DNA from: an uncultured Holdemania sp.
Lineage (GTDB): Bacteria > Bacillota_I > Bacilli_A > Erysipelotrichales > Erysipelotrichaceae
Reading direction: 5' to 3'
Length of the DNA stretch: 49,741 nt
NCBI GenBank assembly: GCA_904395815.1
Contig: CAJFOC010000013.1
Span: 1-49,741, forward strand
Below the pieces are notes generated by a model that did no database searches, was not told where the DNA came from, and saw only the letters and a program-made list of their open reading frames with translations. Position 1 is the stretch's first letter, and each line of letters begins with the position of its first letter. The position numbers were made by a program, and so were the translations under genes. Shown here one piece after another: positions 24,810 through 34,203 of this stretch.

Positions 24810-26645
24810 TTACTGTTCTTCCTGAGCCGCCCGGTTCAGCTCCCGCATATGCTGCCGGCGCTCCAGGTTGGTCAGATATTTCTTGCGCAGCCGGATATCG
24901 GTCGGCGTCAGTTCCACCAGTTCGTCATCGTTGATGAATTCCAGCGCCTCCTCCAGCGACATGATCTTCGGCGGCACCAGCTTCATCGCCTCGTCATTGC
25001 CGGTAGAACGGACAGCGGTCATCTTCTTGTTTTTCAGCGGATTGACTTCCATATCCATATTCCGCGACGCCATGCCGATAATCATGCCCTCATAGACTTC
25101 CGTCTGCGGTGAAATGAACAGCGTTCCCCGCTCCTGAATGTTCCACAGCGCATAGGTCATCGCCTTGCCGGTCTCGGTGGAAATCAGCGCGCCGTTAGCC
25201 CGCTGAGCAATTTCCCCCTTATACGGTTCATAGCCGTTGAAACGGCGGACCATGGTTCCCTCGCCGCGGGTATCGTTGATGAACTCCGAACGGTATCCCA
25301 GCAATCCGCGGGTCGGCACCGTATACAGAATCCGGGTATAGCTGCCCTCATCCTGAATATCGACCATGATGCCCTTGCGCAGATTCAGCTTGGAAATCAC
25401 CGTTCCGGCATACTCGTTCGGTACGCTGCAAACCACTTCCTCCACCGGCTCAAACAATGCGCCATCCACCTTGTGCATGATAACCTCCGGTTTGGAGACC
25501 GCCACCTCATAGCCTTCACGACGCATGTTTTCCAGCAAAATCGACAGATGCAGCTCCCCACGGCCGGAAACCTTGAAGCAGTCGGTCGTTTCGGTTTCCT
25601 CCACCTTCAGTCCGACATTGACCTCCAGCTCCCGCGCCAGACGATCGCGCAGATTGCGTGAGGTCACATATTTTCCCGTCCGGCCCGCAAATGGCGAGGT
25701 GTTGACCATGAAATTCATCGACAGCGTCGGCTCTTCAATTTTAATGGAAGGCAGCGGGCGTACCGATTCCGGGTCGCACAGCGTATCACCGATCGAAATA
25801 TCGGCAATACCGGAAACCATGACGATTTCACCGCATTGCGCTTCGCTGGCCGCCACCCGGCTCAGTCCCTTATACACGAACACCTGTCCGATCTTGCGGC
25901 GCTCCTGACGGCCTTCATGATCGCACAGCACAACGGTGCTGCCCTCTTTCAGCACTCCTTCATAAACCCGGCCAATCCCCAGACGACCGATATAATCGTC
26001 ATACGCCAGCGCGGATACCTGCATCTGAGCCGGCTGATCCGTCATGTCCGGATACGGTTCGCAATGCTTCAGGATCGTTTCAAACAGCGGTACGATATCC
26101 TCGTTGGTATCCTGCGGCTGATAGCGGACAATACCCTGCCGGGCAATTCCGTACAGAATCGGAAAATCCAGCTGTTCGTCGGTCGCGTTCAGATCGAGGA
26201 ACAGATCGTACACCTCATCGATCACCTCGTCGGCCCGGGCGTCCTTCTTATCGATCTTGTTGATCAGAAGAATCGGGCGCAGGCCGCATTCCAGACTTTT
26301 CTGCAGAACAAAGCGGGTCTGCGGCATCGGTCCCTCGCTGGAATCGACCAGCAGAATGACCGTATCCACGGTTTTGATGATGCGTTCTACCTCCGAGGAG
26401 AAATCCGCATGCCCTGGCGTATCGACGATGTTGATCTTGTAATCCTTGTAGGTTACCGAACAGTTTTTGGAATAAATGGTAATGCCGCGCTCCCGTTCCA
26501 GATCGTTGCTGTCCATGACGCAGTCAACAACTTCCTCATTGTCACGGAACACATGACTCTGGTTCAAAAAGGCATCGACAAGGGTAGATTTTCCGGCATC
26601 GACATGCGCGATGACAGCGATATTAATCATTTTCTGATAGGCCAT
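24810..26645 (-). CDS. typA: Ribosome-associated GTPase TypA/BipA
   Basis: 611 aa, the usual length. Translational GTPase that binds ribosomes like EF-G and assists assembly, mainly under stress or cold. G1 AHVDAGKSTLVDAF, switch I ERGITI, G3 DTPGHADF, G4 NKIDK, then domain II, the EF-G III and V-like domains and the BipA-specific C-terminal domain (GRGELHLSILLENMRREGYE, RGLLGYRSEF). Single-gene unit with a good promoter and its own terminator. Confidence 0.97.
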   Translation of the reverse strand: MAYQKMINIAVIAHVDAGKSTLVDAFLNQSHVFRDNEEVVDCVMDSNDLERERGITIYSKNCSVTYKDYKINIVDTPGHADFSSEVERIIKTVDTVILLVDSSEGPMPQTRFVLQKSLECGLRPILLINKIDKKDARADEVIDEVYDLFLDLNATDEQLDFPILYGIARQGIVRYQPQDTNEDIVPLFETILKHCEPYPDMTDQPAQMQVSALAYDDYIGRLGIGRVYEGVLKEGSTVVLCDHEGRQERRKIGQVFVYKGLSRVAASEAQCGEIVMVSGIADISIGDTLCDPESVRPLPSIKIEEPTLSMNFMVNTSPFAGRTGKYVTSRNLRDRLARELEVNVGLKVEETETTDCFKVSGRGELHLSILLENMRREGYEVAVSKPEVIMHKVDGALFEPVEEVVCSVPNEYAGTVISKLNLRKGIMVDIQDEGSYTRILYTVPTRGLLGYRSEFINDTRGEGTMVRRFNGYEPYKGEIAQRANGALISTETGKAMTYALWNIQERGTLFISPQTEVYEGMIIGMASRNMDMEVNPLKNKKMTAVRSTGNDEAMKLVPPKIMSLEEALEFINDDELVELTPTDIRLRKKYLTNLERRQHMRELNRAAQEEQ

Positions 26646-26673
26646 AACGATATCATTCCTTTACCAGGGATTT

Positions 26674-26702
26674 ATTATAACCACATCGGGTACAAATTAC
26701 AA
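26674..26702 (-). promoter_or_regulatory. Promoter of typA
   Basis: Minus strand: -35 TTGTAA (26697-26702), 17-bp spacer, -10 TATAAT (26674-26679). Confidence 0.7.
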
Positions 26703-26734
26703 CAGGAAAGTCGCCGGACTGCCTTCTGCCGCTG

Positions 26735-26757
26735 AAAAAGGGATGACGGCGCATCCC
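26735..26757 (-). terminator. Terminator of the DD-carboxypeptidase gene
   Basis: GGGATG / CATCCC stem with six-base loop followed by five T on the minus strand, 23 bases beyond the stop codon. Confidence 0.8.
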
Positions 26758-26779
26758 CAAAGCGATCTTTTCCTTCGAT

Positions 26780-28096
26780 TTACAGATGAGGACGGCGTTT
26801 TTTCGCCGGCCTTGGCGTACGGTAACGGCGCTGTTCTCTGTGCCAGTCCCGCAGCAGAATCAGACACAGCACCACAGCCAGCGCACCCAGAAAAGTCACA
26901 GCCAGATGAGAACGGATCCATTGCAGAACCTGATCGATTCCCACCAGCAGCGCGCTGCGGCGATAGGTCCGCGGGCTGTTCAGCGTCCGGCTTAACAGCA
27001 GCTGCGGCTGTTCGCCATCCGTCCGATACAGCTGCAGCGTGGCAATCGGCTGTCCCTCGCTGATCGGCGCTTCCAGCGGCTGAGTCAGCGTCACTTCCAC
27101 CTGCAGCTGACTCCGGTCGAAATCTTTCGGCAGATTCAGCACGATCGCCTCTTCGCTGCTCAGCGTCAGCGTATCGGAAAACAGCACGTAGCGCACCTTG
27201 TCTTCCAACAGCACCTCGCTCTCGCTGATCACCGGCGTTTTCGTATAATGCTCGAAGAAATAATCGTAAAGAAGATCGGCGTCCTGAATGTGATAGGGAG
27301 TGGAAGAAACCGGCGCATGAGCAGTGATCAGCAGATACCGCGTTCCGTCCTGCTCGGCGATGGACGCCAGGCATTGTCCGGCCGGATTGGTATAGCCGGT
27401 TTTGCCGCCCAGAATCGTATCGTTGTCCACCTCCCCGGAGCTGATGCGGGAAAACAGCGTGCTTTCCCATACCAGCCCCTCCGGATGCATCGACGGGGTT
27501 GCCGTATAACGGCGGGTCTGAAAGATCTGAACAAACGTTTCATTCTGCAGCGCATAGCGCATCAGCTTCTCCAGATCCCGCAGCGTCGTCACATGATTGC
27601 GGTCATGCAGACCGGAGGTATTGACAAAATGCGTGTCCTCCATTCCCAGCTGCGCCGCCTTGTCGTTCATCATGGCGACAAACGCTTCCTCGCTGCCCGC
27701 CTCCAATAACGCCAGCGCCCGCGACGCGTCGGCGCCTGAAGGCAGAAACAGACCATACAGAAGATCACGGACCGTGACCGTCTCTCCCAGACTGAATCCG
27801 GCCACCGAAGCGTGCGCTTCCGCCAGTCCCTCAAACACCTCCGCTTCCAGAACCATCGTCTGATCCAGATCCGGAGCGTTTTCAATGGCGACCAGCAGCG
27901 TCATCATCTTGGTCATGGAAGCCGGATAAATGATTTCCTCGCTGCCCTCATCGACCATGACCTGATTCGTATCCAGATCCACCATATAAACATAGTCGCT
28001 GCTGATCTGAGGAAAATCCTCCTGCTGCGCGTTTGCGGTAATGAAGCTCATCGACAGCATCAGCAGCGACAAAAACCATGTCAGACCTTTTTTCAC
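26780..28096 (-). CDS. D-alanyl-D-alanine carboxypeptidase (peptidase S11, PBP5/DacF-like)
   Basis: 438 aa. Trims the terminal D-Ala from peptidoglycan stem peptides outside the membrane. Signal peptide (MKKGLTWFLSLLMLSMSFITANA), catalytic SxxK in YPASMTKMM (near residue 60), KTG motif in LGGKTGYTNPAG, C-terminal beta-rich domain and a single membrane helix near residues 393-412 followed by a very basic tail (RTPRPAKKRRPHL). The second motif, normally SGN, reads SGADAS, with Ala in place of the Asn. GTG start with GAGGAGGAGCGAAGG upstream and a TATAAT 45-50 bases further up. Confidence 0.92.
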   Translation of the reverse strand: MKKGLTWFLSLLMLSMSFITANAQQEDFPQISSDYVYMVDLDTNQVMVDEGSEEIIYPASMTKMMTLLVAIENAPDLDQTMVLEAEVFEGLAEAHASVAGFSLGETVTVRDLLYGLFLPSGADASRALALLEAGSEEAFVAMMNDKAAQLGMEDTHFVNTSGLHDRNHVTTLRDLEKLMRYALQNETFVQIFQTRRYTATPSMHPEGLVWESTLFSRISSGEVDNDTILGGKTGYTNPAGQCLASIAEQDGTRYLLITAHAPVSSTPYHIQDADLLYDYFFEHYTKTPVISESEVLLEDKVRYVLFSDTLTLSSEEAIVLNLPKDFDRSQLQVEVTLTQPLEAPISEGQPIATLQLYRTDGEQPQLLLSRTLNSPRTYRRSALLVGIDQVLQWIRSHLAVTFLGALAVVLCLILLRDWHREQRRYRTPRPAKKRRPHL

Positions 28097-28219
28097 CCTT
28101 CGCTCCTCCTCATCGTTGCCTTCGCCTGAAAACCGGCAGTCCTATTATAACTGCCCCGTGTGAAAAACTGGCGAACAAAAACCAACTGGCCGAAAATCCC
28201 GCCCTATTAACGCGGCAGT

Positions 28220-28765
28220 TCAGGCCAGTTCCATATCCAGAAACTGACACGTCTGGCCGGCGCTGTTTCTGAAATACAGCGCCAGATGATCGATCCCGTC
28301 CTGTTTCAGCTGCAGCCAGGGAATATGGCGGCCATGAGCGACAAGCACATGCCCCTGCTCGTCAAAATCATACGCCCGTTTCTCTCTTTCATAATCCAGA
28401 TGATATCCCGGCTCCGCCAGAATCTGGGCAGGCGCCATATCATAACGCCGCAACCGGCGCGGCACTGCCGCTGCAGCGCCATGCAGTCCAAACAAGCCGT
28501 CGTAACCATGACAGGCCCCGTCAAACACCGGAAAACGTTCCCGGCCAAGCGGATCCTGCGCCAGAATCAGAACCGGCGCCCTGTTATCCGCCACGATGTA
28601 AGGATAATGCTGCGCGCCGATGGCAGACAATCCGCCATAAAACCAGATTTCCAGCAGTTCACAGCCGCTGCGGGTACACAGCGTCAGCAGATTGCCCCGC
28701 CGATGCGCAATGTGACCGTTCAGCCAGGAAGGAACTCTCCTTTCCCGAAACCGACTGTGATTCAT
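28220..28765 (-). CDS. Conserved-looking protein of unknown function
   Basis: 181 aa, soluble, no signal peptide. I recognise no domain. It has many aromatic and His residues, e.g. FPVFDGACHGYDGLFGLHG and HGRHIPWLQLKQDGIDHLALYF, which look like beta-strands of a small globular or cupin-like protein, but that is a guess. Start taken at ATG 28765 after AGGGAGGG; the longer 219-codon frame crosses a clear TATAAT at 28818-28823. Lies alone between the carboxypeptidase and the bce-like permease gene. Confidence 0.65.
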   Translation of the reverse strand: MNHSRFRERRVPSWLNGHIAHRRGNLLTLCTRSGCELLEIWFYGGLSAIGAQHYPYIVADNRAPVLILAQDPLGRERFPVFDGACHGYDGLFGLHGAAAAVPRRLRRYDMAPAQILAEPGYHLDYEREKRAYDFDEQGHVLVAHGRHIPWLQLKQDGIDHLALYFRNSAGQTCQFLDMELA

Positions 28766-28851
28766 TCGCATCCCTCCCTGCCTGCCAAAATACGCTCCGT
28801 TTTCAATTCGCGCCCTCATTATACCACATCCCCGCTTTCCCCAAGATAAGA

Positions 28852-28875
28852 AAAGAAGAGGTTTCCCTCTTCTTT
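28852..28875 (-). terminator. Terminator of the bce-like permease gene
   Basis: Ten-bp stem AAAGAAGAGG / CCTCTTCTTT with a four-base loop, T-rich on the minus strand, three bases past the stop. Confidence 0.75.
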
Positions 28876-28878
28876 CCA

Positions 28879-30896
28879 CTACCGGCGCTGCATGTCGCTG
28901 CGGCGCGGACGGATCATGTTCACGCTGCCGGTGTACGTGATCAGAAAATACCCGCCATAGATCAGGGCCAGAAACAAGCCGACCAGAACGACCTGCGAAC
29001 CGATCTGAATCTTCGCAAACATCTGCAGCGTGCTGATCACGGCTTTTACCCCGACGATCGAGTGAACGATCGCCAGCGCCAGCGGGAAGAGAAAGTACAC
29101 CGCAATCTGTGCCAGCAGAGAATGCCGGATCATTTTCTCCTCCACCCCGATTTTGCGCAAAAGCGCGTAGCGCTGAACGTTATCTGCCGACTGAGAAAGC
29201 TGCTGCAGCGCCAGCGTCGCGGCCGAGGCCATCAGAAATACCAGACCAAGATAGATAGCGATGTAGGACACAATCAGCTTGATCCCGCCGGAACTTTCAT
29301 ACATCTCGGCCCGGGTGATGGAGCTGACATCCCCTCCGGTCAGTTCAAAATACTGCGTCAGCATCGCCGTCAGCTGCTGTTCTCCCTGTTCGACAGGCAC
29401 TTTGTAATTCATGTTGAACGTATAGCTGTACGGCAGCTTGTTTTCAAAACATTCGTCGCGAAGAGCGATCGTGATCGTGTTGCTGTAGGAGGAGAAATTG
29501 GACAGCTGTACGAAAATGGGCGGCTGAACTACCCGATACTCCTGCCCCTCGATCATCAGAATCCGGTTCTGCCGGGCAGCCTGCTGCACTTCCTGCTCAG
29601 CCAGGTTCATCGACCAGGTCAGAAGATATTCGTTTTCGGCCAGGCTGACCGGCTGACGCCCCTGCATCGAAAGCACCTGATTCAGCTGGGACAAAGGAAT
29701 GAAGTCCACCCTCTGTTCGCTCAGATAAAGACTGTCCTGAGCCAGAAACTCCTCGCTGCAATAATCGCCGTAGGACACGGCCAGATCGTAAAAGTCCAGC
29801 TCCGCCGCCTGCGAAGCGATGTCATCAATCGCCAGCTGATTCGTACGCCAGTCCTGCAGCAATTCAAAATCCAGCGTACGGGTCTGCGGCAGCGTCACCG
29901 TCGCGTCATACGGAGCGGTCTGTTCCGTGTTGTTCGCCAGAACCTGATTCATCGACAATCCGGTACACAGCGCCCCGATCGTCAGCAGCAGCAGGATGCA
30001 GATCACCGTCATGGAGACAAAGGCGGAATTGATCCGGCTGTTCAGCTGACGCAGAACAAACATATTCAGATTGCGGTAATACAGCTTTTTGCGCGACTGC
30101 ACAAACTTCAGCAGAAAACCGGACAGGGAGAAGAAAAACAGAAACGTACCGATCGAGCCGAGAACGATGGACATCGCGAACTGCGAATCAAACGTCTTGA
30201 ACGCGTTGGTCAGAATCAGCGAATACGCGCAGCCCAGAGTCAGCAGCGAAACGATAAACAGCACCACTGACAATCCCAGCGAACGCAGCTTGATCGTTTC
30301 ATTGCGCCGGCCGCCCTGAAACAGATCCACCAGCTGATAGCGGCTGATGATAAAACCGTTGAACACCAGCACGATCCCAGCACGATCAGATAGATGATCC
30401 CATAAAACAAGGCCGACAATCCGATCGCACTTCCGGACAGAACAAACTCAAACGCTCTGAGCTCCACCATAAACAAGTTGGCTGTCACCACAATCAGCGC
30501 CTGGGAAATCACAATGCCCAGAACCAGGCCGCAAAGAAAAGCCAGGATTCCGATCGTCAGCGTTTCCATGACCAGAATCCGCGCCACATTGCCCTTGTTC
30601 ATCCCCAATACCAGATACAAACCCAGCTCCTTTTTGCGCCGGCGGATGAGAAAGTTGTTGGCGTACACGATCAGAAATCCCAGGACCACGCAGACAAAGA
30701 CGGAGAAGATGCCCATGAGCTCGTCGAGCAGCTGCATCATCTGGTGCTGCGATTCGCTCAGAATGAGCATCACCGACTGAGACTGAACGGAATTGAACAC
30801 ATAGAACAGGCACACGCCGAAGGTCAGCGTCAGAAAATAAACGCTGTAATCACGGATGCTGCGGCGAACGTTGCCCAGCGCAATCTTAAAGTACAT
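28879..30896 (-). pseudogene. BceB-type ABC transporter permease, frameshifted by an 11-bp duplication
   Basis: Two open frames form one permease. The first (30896 down to 30240) holds the N-terminus MYFKIALGNVRRSIRDYS and four FtsX-like helices; the second (30372-28879) continues with the large extracellular domain and last helices. The junction contains GATCGTGCTGG twice in tandem (30366-30387); deleting one copy joins IIYLIVL to VFNGFIISRYQL in one frame of 668 aa, the normal BceB length. BceB-type permeases remove or sense peptide antibiotics such as bacitracin together with BceA and pass the signal to BceS. As read, translation of the first frame adds about 40 foreign residues and stops. 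Confidence 0.87.
30366..30387. repeat. Exact 11-bp tandem duplication inside the bceB-like gene
   Basis: CCAGCACGATC at 30366-30376 is repeated without gap at 30377-30387. The extra 11 bases shift the frame of the permease gene. Confidence 0.95.
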
Positions 30897-31653
30897 TGTT
30901 CGTGTCGCCTCCTAACAACGTCACCACCTCGATGATCCGGTTGAAGAACGTCCGGCGATCATCCTCGCCGCGAATCAGTTCGTTGAAAATCCGGCCATCC
31001 TTGATAAACAGAATGCGATGGGCGAAACTGGCGGTGAACGCGTCATGGGTAACCATCAGAATGGTGGCTTCCATCGTCCTGTTCAATACCTCAAAGCTGT
31101 CCAGCAGCATTCTGGAAGCCCGGGAATCCAGCGCTCCGGTCGGCTCATCCGCCAGCACCAGCGACGGCTGACAGACCATGGCGCGGGCACAGGCTACCCG
31201 CTGCTGCTGACCGCCGGACATCTGATACGGATACTTTTTCAGCACATCCTCGATATCCAGCTGCCTGGCCAGCCGCTGCACCCGCTGTTCCATTTTCTTC
31301 ACCGGCGTTTTGCGGATCGTCAATGGCAGCGCGATGTTCTCATAGGCGGTCAGCGTATCCAGCAGATTGAAATCCTGGAAGATGAACCCGAGCTGTTCGC
31401 GTCGGAATTTTGCCAGCTGGCCGCTTCTCATCCTGGTGATATCCTGACCGGCAATCGTAATCGAGCCGCTGGTCACGGTATCAATCGTTGAAAGGCAGTT
31501 CAGCAGCGTCGTCTTGCCGGAACCCGACGGTCCCATAATGCCGACAAACTCCCCGCGGTCCACCTTGAAGCTGATCCCGGCCAGCGCTTTGGTCACGCTG
31601 CCCCGGTTGCCGTAAATCTTTTCGATCTGTCTTACCTCTAAACAATGTTCCAT
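30886..31653 (-). CDS. BceA-type ABC transporter ATP-binding protein
   Basis: 255 aa ATPase of the MacB/LolD/BceA family. Walker A GPSGSGKTT (near 40), Q-loop, signature MSGGQQQR, Walker B LVLADEPTGALDS, His switch MVTHD. Starts at 31653 after AGAGGATAACGG and overlaps the permease start by 11 bases, so both are translationally coupled. A 36-codon ORF ends three bases upstream. The transporter should work with the frameshifted permease and with the two-component system encoded at 35.1-36.8 kb. Confidence 0.93.
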   Translation of the reverse strand: MEHCLEVRQIEKIYGNRGSVTKALAGISFKVDRGEFVGIMGPSGSGKTTLLNCLSTIDTVTSGSITIAGQDITRMRSGQLAKFRREQLGFIFQDFNLLDTLTAYENIALPLTIRKTPVKKMEQRVQRLARQLDIEDVLKKYPYQMSGGQQQRVACARAMVCQPSLVLADEPTGALDSRASRMLLDSFEVLNRTMEATILMVTHDAFTASFAHRILFIKDGRIFNELIRGEDDRRTFFNRIIEVVTLLGGDTNNVL

Positions 31654-31656
31654 CCG

Positions 31657-31767
31657 TTATCCTCTTTTCTCTTCTTCATGAATTCCGTCATTTTCAGGCC
31701 GGCCAAGAATCATGACCTCAAACAGCACTTCGCACACAACCAGAATCGTTTTCAGACTTTTCATCAT
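31657..31767 (-). CDS. 36-aa small protein preceding bceA
   Basis: ATG 31767 (or 31764) with AGGAGGTGCC directly upstream; the product begins MMKSLKTILVVCEVLFEVMI, one short hydrophobic helix, and ends in a charged tail ENDGIHEEEKRG. The stop is three bases before the bceA start. Position and ribosome site suggest a real small membrane peptide of the operon or a translated leader; no family recognised. Confidence 0.55.
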   Translation of the reverse strand: MMKSLKTILVVCEVLFEVMILGRPENDGIHEEEKRG

Positions 31768-31789
31768 GGCACCTCCTGATTACGGCTTC

Positions 31790-31844
31790 ATTATAAGGGA
31801 AACGCCGGTTCTCTGCCTTAGAAGGGACTTACAGGGCGCTTACA
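31790..31844 (-). promoter_or_regulatory. bceAB-like operon promoter with TGTAAG direct repeats
   Basis: Minus strand -10 TATAAT (31790-31795) lacks a -35. Two TGTAAG hexamers with an 11-bp period (31839-31844 and 31828-31833) lie 33 bp upstream of it, as expected for an OmpR-family response-regulator site. Confidence 0.5.
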
Positions 31845-31850
31845 CTTTCG

Positions 31851-31880
31851 TAAGAAAAGAGGAATCGCTTCGATTCCCCT
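31851..31880 (-). terminator. Terminator after the first amidohydrolase pair
   Basis: GGAATCG-CTT-CGATTCC hairpin followed by CTTTTCTT on the minus strand, 20 bases past the stop at 31897. Confidence 0.75.
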
Positions 31881-31896
31881 TCCGTGTTCTTTCTGT

Positions 31897-33051
31897 TCAG
31901 CGGCAATACACGATTTCGCCATCGATCATCGTCATCCGCGTGCGGGCCGCCGTACTGATCAACGGGTGGCGGTCAAAGAGCACCAGATCCGCATCCTTGC
32001 CTTCTTCAATGGAGCCGATGCGATCCTCGCACCCCAGAATCCGCGCCGCATTGATCGTGATCATCCGCAATGCCCGCTGCGGATCGCAGCCAAAGCGCAC
32101 CGCCTCGCCCGCCTGAGCCAGGATCATCCACGGCTTGCGGGCCGGACCGTCGGTCATGATCGCGCACAAAACGCCCCGCTCATCCAGCTCCTTCAGACAG
32201 CCGATATCGACCAGATGCAGTTCATTGGCGCTTTTCTGCGCGCCGATCGGACCATAGATCACCGCCAGCCGGTCTTTTTCCGCCGCGATTTCATCCAGAA
32301 AGTCGCTGGCCCCCAGCGCATGATCCAGCGTAATGCGGATATCAAACTCCCTGGCCAGCTCGATGCAGGTCAGCATGTCGTGCTGATAAACGTGAATTTT
32401 CAGCGGAATCTTCTTATCGAGCACCAGCTCGCCATGTTCCAGTCCGGGATCCTGTTTGGGCATCTTCTGCGGATCGCCATGAGCCTGTTCTTTCTGACGG
32501 CGATAATCCTGTACGCTGCGGAAATACTCCCGGATCGTTTCGGCAATGGCCATGCGCGTCATCGGGCTCTGGTTGCGCGGACCGTAAACGCCCTTCGGAT
32601 TGCCGCCGACCGCCGCTTTCAGGGCAAACGGGTGACGGAGGGTGCGGGAAGCCAGATCTTTTCCGGCGGATTTGACCACACACCCCAGACCGCAGATCAC
32701 ATTGGCGCTGCCGGGTACGATACCGCTGGCTGTGATGCCGGTTTCCAGCGCCGCCTGAAACAGAGGCGATTGCGGATCGATGGCGTCGTAAGCGCTCAGC
32801 TGCGGCGTCAGGGGACTGACCATTTCATTGAGATCCTGATTGCCATTGATCGTATCAAAACCGCCGATATGACTGTGTGCGTCCACCAGTCCCGGCAATA
32901 CCAGCAACCCCTGAGCGTCGATGATCTGAGCCTGCGGCTGTTCGATCTGCGCCGCAACACGCAGGATTTTTCCGTTGTCGATCAGGATGTCGGCCTGCAG
33001 CGTTCCCTGCGGCCCCATCGTCATGACTGTTCCGTTTTTAATGAGCTTCAT
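31897..33051 (-). CDS. Amidohydrolase-superfamily protein with intact metal site, pair 1 active subunit
   Basis: 384 aa, TIM-barrel metal hydrolase related to imidazolonepropionase-like amidohydrolases. Ligand motifs present: DAHSH (His 59, His 61) after strand 1, KIHVYQHD (strand 5), TLDHALG (strand 6) and MTDGP (strand 8 Asp). N- and C-terminal beta-sandwich parts (MKLIKNGTVMTMG, GSIEEGKDADLVLFDRHPL) are typical. Characteristic CGLGCVVKSAG and NPKGVYG segments. Start overlaps the end of the upstream partner by four bases (ATGA), so the two are made together. Substrate unknown; cyclic amide or N-acyl amino acid hydrolysis would fit the superfamily. Confidence 0.9.
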   Translation of the reverse strand: MKLIKNGTVMTMGPQGTLQADILIDNGKILRVAAQIEQPQAQIIDAQGLLVLPGLVDAHSHIGGFDTINGNQDLNEMVSPLTPQLSAYDAIDPQSPLFQAALETGITASGIVPGSANVICGLGCVVKSAGKDLASRTLRHPFALKAAVGGNPKGVYGPRNQSPMTRMAIAETIREYFRSVQDYRRQKEQAHGDPQKMPKQDPGLEHGELVLDKKIPLKIHVYQHDMLTCIELAREFDIRITLDHALGASDFLDEIAAEKDRLAVIYGPIGAQKSANELHLVDIGCLKELDERGVLCAIMTDGPARKPWMILAQAGEAVRFGCDPQRALRMITINAARILGCEDRIGSIEEGKDADLVLFDRHPLISTAARTRMTMIDGEIVYCR

Positions 33052-34181
33052 TGCTGATAACCTCCCTGTTCGTAAACCAGCCGGCCGCCGATCAGCACCT
33101 TCTCCACCCGGCCCTGCCAGGTTTCAACCGGATTGGCGCTCCAAATGACCAGATCGGCATCTTTTCCTTCTTCCACCGATCCGATGCGATCCTCGCACCC
33201 CAGCATCGTCGCCGCATTGATCGTCAGCATGTTCAGCACTGCCGCGCTGTCCTGCGAAGCCTGCATCATCCGGGACGCCGTCCACAACAGCCCTTCCTTG
33301 CCGTTGGGATTGTTGCCCAGCGTAGCCATCGCCACCGGCAGCCCCTGCCGGTACAGCGCGTACAGCCCTTCCAGATCGGCCTTGTCCGCCCAGCTGTTGA
33401 ACCCGTAGGACAGATTGCCCAGAATGACGCCCTGCGTCTTTTCCAACAGCTCCGTATCCTGACGGTGAATATCGTACCCCAATACCAGCACCGGCCGGAT
33501 CCCAAACGGTTCGCAAACCCGCAGCAGGCCGCGGATTTCACTGGCGTCGTTGCAGGCGACAAACAGTTTCATCGATCCGTCCAGCACCTTTTTCACCGCG
33601 TTGCGCTTTTCATCCCGTTTGTCCGTCGCGCTGGCGTCCGCTGCCTGCTGCAGCGCCTGGCGCAGCTGAGCGAACATGCCCATGCGCGTCATCGGACTCT
33701 GATTGCGCTTGCCGTAGGTGTCCAATACCTGCCGGGTCAGCGACCCCTTCATTCCGGCTTCATCACGGATCAGCATTTTGAACGGATTGATTCCTGAAGT
33801 ATGGAACACCGCCATCTGGCCGCCCAGAATGTTGGAATTGGAAGGCGCGGCCGCCAAAGCGGTGATGCCGTAGCTGACCGGCGACTGTTCCTGAACGCAA
33901 TCGCCATCATAAGCGTACAGCGCCTTCAGATGTGGCGTCATCGGGTCGCTCTGTTCATCGTTATCGCGGACTTCCTTGCGGCGCACCGCCATCCCCAGCT
34001 CGCTCATCGCGTCGATGAATCCCGGCATGACCACCTTTCCCGAAGCATCCAGGCACACGTCAGCCCCGGATGCCAGATGTTGTCCTATGCGGATCATCTT
34101 TCCGTTGTCAATCAGAATATCCGTGTTTTCCAGAACCGTGTTTCGTCCGGTATGCACGGTTGCGTTGGTAATGCATAACAT
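33048..34181 (-). CDS. Amidohydrolase-like pseudoenzyme, pair 1 partner without metal ligands
   Basis: 377 aa with the same fold and order as the active subunit (MLCITNATVHTG, GSVEEGKDADLVIWSANPV) but the ligands are gone: HxH is DAMSE, strand-5 KIHVYQHD is KLFVACND, strand-6 LDHA is VLGY, strand-8 MTDG is ATLG. The middle APSNSNILGGQMAVF parallels PGSANVICGLGCVV of the partner, showing common origin. Start chosen at 34181 (AAAGGGGGACAGAGGC). It is translated just before the active subunit with a four-base overlap, so a heteromer with a structural or regulatory role for this subunit is inferred. Confidence 0.88.
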   Translation of the reverse strand: MLCITNATVHTGRNTVLENTDILIDNGKMIRIGQHLASGADVCLDASGKVVMPGFIDAMSELGMAVRRKEVRDNDEQSDPMTPHLKALYAYDGDCVQEQSPVSYGITALAAAPSNSNILGGQMAVFHTSGINPFKMLIRDEAGMKGSLTRQVLDTYGKRNQSPMTRMGMFAQLRQALQQAADASATDKRDEKRNAVKKVLDGSMKLFVACNDASEIRGLLRVCEPFGIRPVLVLGYDIHRQDTELLEKTQGVILGNLSYGFNSWADKADLEGLYALYRQGLPVAMATLGNNPNGKEGLLWTASRMMQASQDSAAVLNMLTINAATMLGCEDRIGSVEEGKDADLVIWSANPVETWQGRVEKVLIGGRLVYEQGGYQQ

Positions 34182-34203
34182 GCCTCTGTCCCCCTTTTTC
34201 CTT

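Noticed and set aside
29062-30270. 402-codon plus-strand frame
   Set aside because: Antisense of the BceB-like permease, which has clear membrane segments; no family features.
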